Source of the DNA: Spirochaetota bacterium
GTDB taxonomy: Bacteria; Spirochaetota; Spirochaetia; DTKZ01
Assembly: GCA_029562045.1 (NCBI GenBank)
Contig: JAKQWJ010000107.1
Span: 1-7,903 of the forward strand
Length of the DNA stretch: 7,903 nucleotides
Direction: 5' to 3'
The notes under the pieces are model-generated. The model did not search any database, was not told the origin of the DNA, and was given only the letters and a program-made list of their open reading frames with translations. Within the stretch, counting starts at the first letter, position 1. Each line of letters starts with the position of its first letter. The position numbers were made by a program, and so were the translations under genes. Positions 1 to 6,415 of this stretch are shown in pieces.

Positions 1-297
1 CTCCAGGGCGTCCAGGGTGATCTTCCCCCCCTCCCCGGTGAGGGAAGAAACCATGATGACCGGCAGGGGGTGCTGGGGCATGAGACGCCGCAGGAACTCC
101 ACCCCGTCCATCCGGGGCATCTCCACATCCAGGGTCACCACATCAGGTTTGAGAAAGACGATCTTGTCCCGGGCGATGTAGACGTCCGGAGCCTTCCCCA
201 CCACCAGGATATCCTCCTCCCGGGAAAGCCCCCTTTCCAGAATGTCCCGAACCAATGCGGAATCGTCCACGACGAGAACGCGGATGGGTTTTTTCAA
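1..297 (-). CDS. cheB: CheB receiver domain, protein-glutamate methylesterase/deamidase (partial, N-terminal 99 residues)
   Basis: The reading frame stays open to the left edge, so only the N-terminal receiver domain is present. CheB removes methyl groups from receptor glutamates once phosphorylated by CheA, giving adaptation together with CheR. Visible receiver features are the acidic pair D11-D12 in VLVVDDS, the phospho-acceptor D57 in TLDVEMPRMDG, and the serine pair in VIMVSSLT (84-85) at the end of the fourth beta strand. The VEMPRMDG and MVSS forms are typical of CheB rather than of free-standing CheY. The C-terminal esterase domain and its Ser-His-Asp site lie outside the window, so the CheB call rests on receiver style and on position directly after cheR. 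The start is a TTG whose bases overlap the cheR stop (TTGA), with GGAGG seven bases upstream inside the end of cheR. That points to translational coupling. Confidence 0.9.
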   Translation of the reverse strand, partial: MKKPIRVLVVDDSALVRDILERGLSREEDILVVGKAPDVYIARDKIVFLKPDVVTLDVEMPRMDGVEFLRRLMPQHPLPVIMVSSLTGEGGKITLDALE

Positions 298-1130
298 GCC
301 CGAACCTCCAGGGGTTTGTGATACACCGCCGGACGGATGTAGCGGAACGGACAGGATTCCCGGCGCAGGGACTCGGAGTGGCCGATGAACAGGTAGCCCC
401 CCGGACGGGTGTAACGATACAGGTTGTCCACCAGACGACGGCGGGTCTCCTCGTTGAAGTAGATCATCACATTCCGGCAGAAGATGATGTCGAAAGCCCC
501 CTTGAAGGGAAAATCCTGGTCCATCAGGTTGAGCTTCTTGAACAGAACCATTTTCCGGATCGTGTCCGACACCTCGAAGGAGTCCGCGTCCAGCCTTCTG
601 AAATACGCCCCCGTGTATCGGGCCGGAATCTCCTGCAGCCGGTTGGCCGGGTAGACTCCGGCCCGGGCCGCGGCCAGGGCCTGGAGGGACAGATCGGTGG
701 CCAGGAGCCCCAGATCCATGTCCTCCAGCGACGGTCCGAAGTATTCCCGGAACAGCATCGCCAGGGTATACACTTCCTCCCCGGCGGCGCAGCCCGCGCT
801 CCAGACCCGGACCGGATTGTTTCTCCGCCGCCTCAGATCCTGCGCCAGGGCGGGAAAGACCTCCCTCTCCAGAAAATCGAAGTGGGCTTTCTCCCGGAAG
901 AAGTAGGAATGATTGGTGGTTATCCGGTTCACCAGTTCCGTCAGTTCTTCCCCTGAATCGTCCTGTTGAACCGCCCGCAGATAGGAGGAAAAGGAAGAGA
1001 GTCCGAGCTGCCGGACCCTCTTTCCCAGTCTCCCGGCCACCAGCACTTTTTTATGATCCGAAAGATGGATGCCAAATTCCCGGTGGATGAACTGCGCAAT
1101 GTCGGTGAACTCGGCATCGCTGAGCATCAT
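294..1130 (-). CDS. cheR: CheR, chemotaxis receptor methyltransferase
   Basis: This 278-residue protein has the usual CheR length. It transfers methyl groups from S-adenosylmethionine to glutamates on the receptor signalling helices, opposing CheB. The N-terminal helical domain (about 1-75) leads into NHSYFFRE (73-80), matching the conserved NxTxFFR stretch. The SAM-binding motif is RVWSAGCAAGEEVYTLAM (108-125), followed by ATDLS (144-148, acidic residue D146), FCRNVMIYF (217-225) and PGGYLFIGHSESL (243-255). The beta-subdomain loop after YFRR (177-180) lacks the short glycine-containing insertion remembered from enterobacterial, pentapeptide-dependent CheR. The ATG overlaps the cheW stop in an ATGA arrangement and has no good Shine-Dalgarno sequence, so termination-reinitiation is likely. 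A second ATG follows at once (1127), so the true start could be one codon later. Confidence 0.96.
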   Translation of the reverse strand: MMLSDAEFTDIAQFIHREFGIHLSDHKKVLVAGRLGKRVRQLGLSSFSSYLRAVQQDDSGEELTELVNRITTNHSYFFREKAHFDFLEREVFPALAQDLRRRRNNPVRVWSAGCAAGEEVYTLAMLFREYFGPSLEDMDLGLLATDLSLQALAAARAGVYPANRLQEIPARYTGAYFRRLDADSFEVSDTIRKMVLFKKLNLMDQDFPFKGAFDIIFCRNVMIYFNEETRRRLVDNLYRYTRPGGYLFIGHSESLRRESCPFRYIRPAVYHKPLEVRA

Positions 1131-1627
1131 TTTTTCAGCCGCTCGTCCTGCACGAGTTTTTCCACATCCAGCAGTATCTTCACCTGCTCCCCCACCTTTC
1201 CCATTCCGGAGATGTACTTCTCCTCCCCCGAGCGGGTCTGGAAGGGAGGGGCTTCCTCGATGTTGTCCTGGGTGATCTCCATCACCTCCTCCACCGTATC
1301 CACGATGAATCCGATGGAAACCCCGTCGATCTCCGTCACCACGATGCAGGTGCGGTCGTCGTACTCCCGCTCCTCCATGCCGAACCGCAGCCGGAGATCT
1401 ATGTTGGGAATGACCTTCCCCCGAAGATTGATGACCCCCTTCACGTAGCGCGGCATGTCCGGCACTTCGGCGATCTTCTGCAGTTCGATGATTTCGATGA
1501 TGTATTTTATCCCGATCCCGTAGGACTCCTTTCCGATCTTGAAGAACAGGTACTTGTCCGCCTGGGTGTCTTCGTTTTCGTCCTCGGCGATGAGGTCGTG
1601 CATATCATGAATCAAGGCATCCGACAT
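1127..1627 (-). CDS. cheW: CheW, chemotaxis coupling protein
   Basis: CheW bridges receptors and CheA in the signalling array at the inner membrane. The 166-residue product matches the normal CheW length. After an acidic, probably flexible N-terminal extension (about 1-24), the single CheW domain starts at KYLFFKIGKESYGI. It includes VPDMPRYVKGVINLRGKVIPNIDLR (roughly 55-79), with the near-invariant N-L-R-G-x-V-x-P core, and IGFIVDTVEEVMEI (105-118). There are no kinase or receiver parts, so it is a stand-alone adaptor. The start is well set: the coding strand reads TAAAGGAGG, then seven bases, then ATG. The mcp stop codon is therefore part of this ribosome site, and the two genes lie 13 nt apart. 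The 3' end overlaps cheR by 4 nt. Confidence 0.97.
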   Translation of the reverse strand: MSDALIHDMHDLIAEDENEDTQADKYLFFKIGKESYGIGIKYIIEIIELQKIAEVPDMPRYVKGVINLRGKVIPNIDLRLRFGMEEREYDDRTCIVVTEIDGVSIGFIVDTVEEVMEITQDNIEEAPPFQTRSGEEKYISGMGKVGEQVKILLDVEKLVQDERLKK

Positions 1628-1640
1628 GTCTCATCCTCCT

Positions 1641-3695
1641 TTAGAACTTTCCGAAGTCCCCGTCGTCCAGGGCTATCACGTCCTGGGGCCGCACCGGCCG
1701 GACGGAAACCGCCGTCTTCCGGGAGTCTCCGTTCCCCCTCTGGGGAGCCGACAAACCCTGGCGGGCCAGTTCGGCCCGGAGAAGCTGGAGGATGTCCTCG
1801 TTCCGGTCCGTCCCCCGGGAGGCTTCCTTCAGCTCCCGCACCCGGAACTTCCGGAGCATTCCCCGGAGCTGCTGGGCCTGGGCCGAGAGTTCTTCCGCCG
1901 CGGAAGCGCTCTGTTCGGAGCTGGCGGTGTTGGCCTGGGTGACCTGATCGATCTGGGACAGCCCGGTGGATACCTGCTCCAGCCCCTGGGACTGCTCCTT
2001 GCTCGCCGTGGCCACCTCTTCCGCCAGGTCCGCCACCTTGGACACTCCATCGACGATCTCCTGGAGCTGCCTGGCAGTGGCTTCCACCAGTGAGTTGCCC
2101 CGGGCTATGTTCCCGATGGCCTCGTCCACCCTCCGGGTGGTGTCCTGCACCGACGAGGCGGAATGCACCGCCAGATTCCGCACCTCCTCCGCCACCACCG
2201 CGAAGCCCTTTCCATACTTGCCCGCCCGGGCGGCCTCCACATTGGCGTTCAGGGCAAGCAGGTTGATCTGGAAGGCGATGTCGTCGATGGTCTTGACGAT
2301 TTTCCTGATCTCCTCGGCGCTGGAGTTGACATCCGCCATGGCCTGCACCAGCTCCCGCATCTGGGCGTCTCCGCTCTCGGCGCTGGCCCGGGCACCCCGG
2401 GCGAGACCGTTCACCTGGATGGCGTTTTCCGTGTTCTGCCGCGTCTGCCCGGCGATCTCCGTCACCGACGAGGTGATCTCTTCCATGGAGCTGGCCTGCT
2501 CCGTCGCGCCCTGGGACAGGGACTGACTGGCCTGGGCGACCTGCTCCGCCCCGGAATTGACCTGCTCCACGGCGATGTTCACCTGGGACAGGATCTCGTT
2601 CAGGGCCGTGAGACCGTCGTTGAAGTAGTTCTTCAGAGTAACGAAGTCGCCCTTGTACTCCCCGGTCATCTCGCTGGAGAGGTCCCTTTCGGCCATCTTT
2701 TTCAGAAGGCCCAGGGTTTCGTTCAGCGGGGACAGCATCATATCCAGGGTCCGGTTCATCCCCTCCACCACCTTCCGGTAGTCCCCCTGGTGCTTCGAGG
2801 CGTCCGCCCGGGTGGACAGCCGCCCTTCCGCCGCCGCGTCCGCCATCATATCGGCGTCCGCCACCAGTGCGCCCACATTTTCCTCCACACGGTTGATGGA
2901 CTTCTCCAGTTCCTTGAACTCGTCCCGGGTCTTGACCTTCATCCTTTCCGTGACATCCCCGGCGGCGATTTTTCCCAGGATCCGCACGGTGTTGCGCAGG
3001 GAACGGGAGATGGAGGAACCGAAGACAATCCCCAGGACCGCCGCAGCGATGAAGGCCAGGATGGTGACGCCGATGACCACCAGGAGCCCCGCTTTCGCGG
3101 ATTGCAGGGCCGCCGCGGGGAGTTCCTGGCCGTAATACTTGTCTCCGTACTCGAGGAGTTTTCCCAATTCTTCCAGCGTATTGTCGAAGGCCAGCCTCTC
3201 GTCGCTGGCCATGAGGGTGTACGCCTGGCCGTAGGCCAGGTCCCTGCCCGCCCCGCCCGCCTCGTCGCTTCCGTCGGATGCCCGGGCTTTTTCGACCAGG
3301 GCCATGAGACGGTTGTTGAAATCTGCGGCCTTCGCCAGATTATCCATGAAGTTCTTGTAGAGCCGGCTTTCCTCGGCGGTCATGGGGATTTTCTGATAGG
3401 CCTCGTTGGCCCCGGCGTAGGTCGCCCGGGCCTTTTCGATGTTTTTCAGGTTTCTTTTGATGAAAGTCTCATCCTCCGCCGCCTTCGGGTTGGCCAGGGA
3501 GCGGATCGCGACCTTGATTTTCAGAAACTCCGACTCCATGTCGGTGAGGTAATCCAGTTTTTTGATCGTTTCGTTGGACAGACTATTGATGGAACCCTCC
3601 AGATTCTTCAGCTGGAGAATTCCCACCCCACCCACGATCCCGGCCAGAAGAGCCACCGCCAGGAAGGCGGTTACCAGTTTCGCCAGAATTTTCAC
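1641..3695 (-). CDS. Transmembrane methyl-accepting chemotaxis protein with several HAMP-like units
   Basis: This 684-residue receptor should sense a stimulus outside the membrane and control CheA through CheW. A short cytoplasmic start precedes TM1 (about 7-28). A mostly helical extracytoplasmic domain (about 30-200), reminiscent of four-helix-bundle sensors, precedes TM2 (about 203-226). A HAMP domain follows (about 229-280). Two further HAMP-like blocks seem present around GRLSTRAD (291-298) and RDLSSEMTGEYKGDF (337-351). The signalling hairpin has its tip at IDDIAFQINLLALNANVEAARAGKYGKGFAVVAEEVRNLA (470-509 region), the best-conserved receptor motif. Q/E-rich stretches such as EQASSMEEITSSVTE (399-413) may be methylation sites. 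After residue 620 comes a probably flexible tail ending in DFGKF. The start is GTG with GGAGG six bases upstream. It lies 23 nt after cheA and 13 nt before cheW. The ligand is unknown. Confidence 0.96.
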   Translation of the reverse strand: MKILAKLVTAFLAVALLAGIVGGVGILQLKNLEGSINSLSNETIKKLDYLTDMESEFLKIKVAIRSLANPKAAEDETFIKRNLKNIEKARATYAGANEAYQKIPMTAEESRLYKNFMDNLAKAADFNNRLMALVEKARASDGSDEAGGAGRDLAYGQAYTLMASDERLAFDNTLEELGKLLEYGDKYYGQELPAAALQSAKAGLLVVIGVTILAFIAAAVLGIVFGSSISRSLRNTVRILGKIAAGDVTERMKVKTRDEFKELEKSINRVEENVGALVADADMMADAAAEGRLSTRADASKHQGDYRKVVEGMNRTLDMMLSPLNETLGLLKKMAERDLSSEMTGEYKGDFVTLKNYFNDGLTALNEILSQVNIAVEQVNSGAEQVAQASQSLSQGATEQASSMEEITSSVTEIAGQTRQNTENAIQVNGLARGARASAESGDAQMRELVQAMADVNSSAEEIRKIVKTIDDIAFQINLLALNANVEAARAGKYGKGFAVVAEEVRNLAVHSASSVQDTTRRVDEAIGNIARGNSLVEATARQLQEIVDGVSKVADLAEEVATASKEQSQGLEQVSTGLSQIDQVTQANTASSEQSASAAEELSAQAQQLRGMLRKFRVRELKEASRGTDRNEDILQLLRAELARQGLSAPQRGNGDSRKTAVSVRPVRPQDVIALDDGDFGKF

Positions 3696-3718
3696 CTTTT
3701 CCCTCCAAAAAGAAATTT

Positions 3719-5884
3719 TTATTCCAAACGCAGGGACATGAGTCCCGCGGTATCGATGATGAAACTGACGGAGCCGTCACCCATGATGGTGCAGCCCGAC
3801 AGGCCCGTGACCTCTCCCAGGTATTCGGACAGGGATTTGATGACTATCTGATGGCTCCCCACCACCTCGTCCACCATCAAGCAGGCCTTCCGTCCGTCGC
3901 TGGCCGTGACGATGAGGATCCCCTCCTCCACGTTCCGGGCTTTGGGCTTGAGACCGAAAACTTCGAACAGGCGCACCAGGGGGATAAGATTGCCCCGCAG
4001 ATTCACCACCTCCTCGTCCTTTCCGGTAAGGACTATCTGATCCGGCGCGACCCGGAAAAACTCCACGATGTCCCCCTGGGGAATGGAGTATAGATTGTCT
4101 CCCACCCGGACCGTGATAGCCTCGATGATGGCCATGGTCAGGGGGATCTTGAGGATGAACTGCGAACCCCGTCCCGGTTCCGATTTGATATCCACCCTGC
4201 CCCGGATCTTCTCCAGGTTCTTGGACACCACATCCATCCCCACCCCCCGGCCGGAAATATCGGAAACGGTTTCAGCGGTGGAAAAACCCGGCCGGAAGAT
4301 GAACCGCCAGACCTCCGGATCCTCCAGGTCCGCGCCGTCGCCCTGCAGAAGGCCCTGGGCGGAGGCTTTTGCCAGAATCCTGTTCCGGTCCAGCCCCCGG
4401 CCGTCGTCTTCCAGGCTGATCCAGATCTCCGAACCTTCGTAGCGGGCCTCCAGCCGGAGCCGTCCCTTCTCGCTCTTCCCCGCCGCAGTTCGTTCCGCCG
4501 CGGATTCCAGACCATGATCGATGGCGTTGCGGATGATGTGGACCAGGGGGTCCGAAATCTGTTCGATGATGTTTTTGTCCATCTCCGTGTCGGCCCCGGA
4601 AACGAGGAAGTCCACCCCCTTGCCGGACTTCCGGGAGAGGTCCCGGACCAGGCGATTCATCTTGGAGAAGATCCCCTCCAGCGGGATCATCCGTATCATC
4701 ATGGCGGTTTCCTGAAGCTCCCGAGTTATCTTGTTCAGCGCCGCATAGGATTTCCTGAAGGCATCCAGTTTGAGGCCCGCCAGGTCCGGGCTGTTGATGA
4801 TCATGGCCTCCGCGGTTATCAGTTCCCCCACCAGGTCAAAGAGCCTGTCCAGCTTCGCCGTATCCACCCTGACGTTTTTTCGGCGCACCGCTTCCGCATC
4901 GGCCCCGGCTCCGGACGCCATGGTTTTCTGAAATTCCAGGGCCCGGGATACATCATCGGGTTGGGCGGCCCCGGCCTCCACGAGGAGCTCTCCCAGGGGT
5001 TTCTCCTGCTGTTCCAGGGCCTTCTCCACCTCCGCCTCGTCCACCGCCCCCATGTCCACCAGGATTTTCCCCAGCGGCCGATAAGGAACAGCCTTGTTTC
5101 CGGGGCCCCCTCCCCCCCCCACCCGGGTCTCCGCCGCCCGGGAACGGATGCCGTCAAGTCTCCCGAGAACCTGGGTGATGAACGCGTCCCCCCGGGGCGT
5201 GTTTCCGCTGCGGGCCTGATGAAGGAGATTTTCCAGGTCCATACAGAGGTCTTCCAGATCAGCGCAGCCGAAAAACCCCGCGTTGCCCTTCACGGTGTGA
5301 ACAGCCCGGAAAACCGAGTTGATCTTTTCCGGATTCCAGGAGCGGGACTCCATTTCCAGGACCAGGCTTTCCGCCTGATCCAGGAGCTCCATCGTTTCCG
5401 TCAGAAACCTCTCCGCCATGTCGCAGGTGATGATTTCGTTGGGGGTAATGACGGGAGGCTTCGATATTTTTCCGGGGGAACCCCGGAGGGCGGAGACCAG
5501 GTCACGGATCTTTGCCGTCTGCCTCTGCACCGGTTCGGCGAACCTCCGGTCGTGGTATTCCCGGGAGATCTCTTCGATCATGGCCCGCAGGAGGTCCACC
5601 GTTTCCAGAAGAGTGTCGATGCTCTCGGGGCCGGCTTCGACCTTCTCCTTCAGAAAGACCTCCAGCAGGGCCTCGGCGTCGTGGGTCAGGGATTTCACGT
5701 TTTCAAAGTTCAGGAAGCCCGCAGACCCTTTAACGGAGTGAAAAAGGCCGAAAACCGAGGAAAACACCGCTTCGTTGTCTCCGGCGCCCAGTTCCCCCAG
5801 GCGGGCCTCCGCGTCGTCCAGCCGTTCAAAACCTTCCGTCACAAAGGAGACGATGATTTCTTTCGTGTCGTCGTCGATATGCAT
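3719..5884 (-). CDS. cheA: CheA, chemotaxis histidine autokinase with two Hpt domains
   Basis: CheA autophosphorylates under receptor control and passes phosphate to CheY and CheB. This 721-residue protein has two intact phosphotransfer domains: Hpt1 with H49 in LFHSVKGSAGF and Hpt2 with H196 in AVHTVKGNAGF. A glycine-rich linker (255-262) leads to a tandem repeat, LGKILVDMGAVDEAEVEKAL (271-290) and LGELLVEAGAAQPDDVSRAL (297-316), which resembles the LGxxLVxxG units of MshEN/type II secretion ATPase N-termini. It sits where a P2 domain would be expected. Next come the dimerisation helices (about 338-400) and the ATPase domain, with N box HIIRNAIDHGLE (449-460), G1 EDDGRGLD (492-499), F box FIFRPGFST (528-536) and G2 SGRGVGMDVV (544-553). 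A C-terminal CheW-like domain (about 585-721) contains VVNLRGNLIPLVRL. The start is ATG with GGAG eight bases upstream, after an AT-rich promoter region. Confidence 0.97.
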   Translation of the reverse strand: MHIDDDTKEIIVSFVTEGFERLDDAEARLGELGAGDNEAVFSSVFGLFHSVKGSAGFLNFENVKSLTHDAEALLEVFLKEKVEAGPESIDTLLETVDLLRAMIEEISREYHDRRFAEPVQRQTAKIRDLVSALRGSPGKISKPPVITPNEIITCDMAERFLTETMELLDQAESLVLEMESRSWNPEKINSVFRAVHTVKGNAGFFGCADLEDLCMDLENLLHQARSGNTPRGDAFITQVLGRLDGIRSRAAETRVGGGGGPGNKAVPYRPLGKILVDMGAVDEAEVEKALEQQEKPLGELLVEAGAAQPDDVSRALEFQKTMASGAGADAEAVRRKNVRVDTAKLDRLFDLVGELITAEAMIINSPDLAGLKLDAFRKSYAALNKITRELQETAMMIRMIPLEGIFSKMNRLVRDLSRKSGKGVDFLVSGADTEMDKNIIEQISDPLVHIIRNAIDHGLESAAERTAAGKSEKGRLRLEARYEGSEIWISLEDDGRGLDRNRILAKASAQGLLQGDGADLEDPEVWRFIFRPGFSTAETVSDISGRGVGMDVVSKNLEKIRGRVDIKSEPGRGSQFILKIPLTMAIIEAITVRVGDNLYSIPQGDIVEFFRVAPDQIVLTGKDEEVVNLRGNLIPLVRLFEVFGLKPKARNVEEGILIVTASDGRKACLMVDEVVGSHQIVIKSLSEYLGEVTGLSGCTIMGDGSVSFIIDTAGLMSLRLE

Positions 5885-5909
5885 CTTTCCTGCTCCAAAA
5901 CCAAGAGAA

Positions 5910-5938
5910 AGAATATATTAGAGATAAATATTATTCAA
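5910..5938 (-). promoter_or_regulatory. Candidate sigma-70-type promoter for the cheA operon
   Basis: On the minus strand TTGAAT (5938-5933) is separated by 17 bases from TATTCT (5915-5910), leaving about 25 nt to the cheA ATG. An alternative pair nearby is TTTACA (5953-5948), 17 bases, TATTTA (5930-5925). The whole stretch is far richer in A+T than the genes around it, and it follows a terminator, so some promoter here is likely. Which pair is used cannot be settled by eye. No sigma-28 (TAAA-N15-GCCGATAA) match is seen. Confidence 0.45.
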
Positions 5939-5986
5939 GAGGTAAAATGTAAAATTTGTATATTTTTTATTATTTAGTTATAATAT

Positions 5987-6013
5987 AAAAAGCCCGGGCT
6001 ATGCGGCCCGGGC
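5987..6013 (-). terminator. Rho-independent terminator after cheY
   Basis: On the minus strand GCCCGGGC (6013-6006), a six-base loop, and GCCCGGGC (5999-5992) form an 8-bp perfect all-GC stem followed immediately by TTTTT (5991-5987) and an AT-rich tail. It lies 36 nt after the cheY stop codon. This is a classic intrinsic terminator and should end or attenuate the transcript that carries the receptor-like gene and cheY. Confidence 0.88.
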
Positions 6014-6049
6014 CGTGAATCCCGACCCTTCGGCCCGGGTTCCGGGAGG

Positions 6050-6415
6050 CTACAGGCTCTGCCCGGTCAGTCCGGTGACCAGGGCCTGCAGCTCCGGTTT
6101 CTGGAAGGGTTTGGTGAGGAAGGCCCTGGCTCCCAGGGACATGGCCTGGTCCTGGATCTCCTTCTCCGTATGGGTGGACAGCATGATGATCGGGACTTTC
6201 CCCGCTTTGGGGGTCTTTCCGAACTCCTTCAGGAAATCCAGCCCGTTGAGTTCCGGCATATTGATGTCCAGGATCATCAGGTCCACCTGCTCTCTGGACG
6301 TAATCTCCAGGGCGGCCTTCCCGTTTTCGGCTTCGATCACCGACACCTTGTTCCCCAGAGCCAGAACGACGATTTTCCGCATCGTCACCGAATCGTCAAC
6401 CACGAGAATGTTCAT
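6050..6415 (-). CDS. cheY: CheY-type single-domain response regulator
   Basis: This 121-residue protein is a receiver domain with no output domain, as expected for the chemotaxis regulator that carries phosphate from CheA to the flagellar switch. The active-site set is complete: D7 and D8 (LVVDDS), phospho-acceptor D50 (MILDINMPELNG), S80 (IIMLSTHT) in the Thr/Ser position, F99 as the switch aromatic (Tyr106 in E. coli) and K102 in LTKPF. The 30- and 52-residue spacings from the phospho-Asp match CheY. The ATG at 6415 has GGAGG six bases upstream, and this lies inside the end of the upstream receptor-like gene, which it overlaps by 20 nt. The two are very probably co-transcribed and translationally coupled. 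A role other than motor control cannot be excluded from a lone receiver, but the neighbours favour chemotaxis. Confidence 0.93.
   Translation of the reverse strand: MNILVVDDSVTMRKIVVLALGNKVSVIEAENGKAALEITSREQVDLMILDINMPELNGLDFLKEFGKTPKAGKVPIIMLSTHTEKEIQDQAMSLGARAFLTKPFQKPELQALVTGLTGQSL

Larger units (their letters stand above)
5885..6049. other. Intergenic region between cheY and cheA: terminator plus AT-rich leader
   Basis: This is one of the two gaps in the locus longer than 25 nt (the other is at the right end). Its half next to cheY is GC-rich and hairpin-forming. The half next to cheA (about 5885-5990) is very AT-rich, with runs of A and T, and is unlike the rest of the window. I see no convincing small ORF or riboswitch in it. 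It most plausibly separates two transcription units and supplies the cheA promoter. Confidence 0.7.

Noticed and set aside
255..956. Plus-strand open frame antisense to cheR and cheB
   Set aside because: It overlaps the strongly supported cheR, and its translation shows no known motif.
2163..3851. Long plus-strand open frame (562 codons) antisense to the receptor gene
   Set aside because: It is an antisense shadow of a GC-rich gene. Its product is rich in His, Gly, Arg, Leu and Gln with no recognisable domain, while the minus strand encodes an unmistakable MCP.
4514..5977. Long plus-strand open frame (487 codons) antisense to cheA
   Set aside because: It has the same composition artefact. 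The opposite strand encodes all CheA motifs, and no plausible ribosome site or protein family supports this frame.
5885..5990. Sigma-28 (FliA) promoter before cheA
   Set aside because: TAAA occurs, but no GCCGATAA-like -10 element lies at the right distance.
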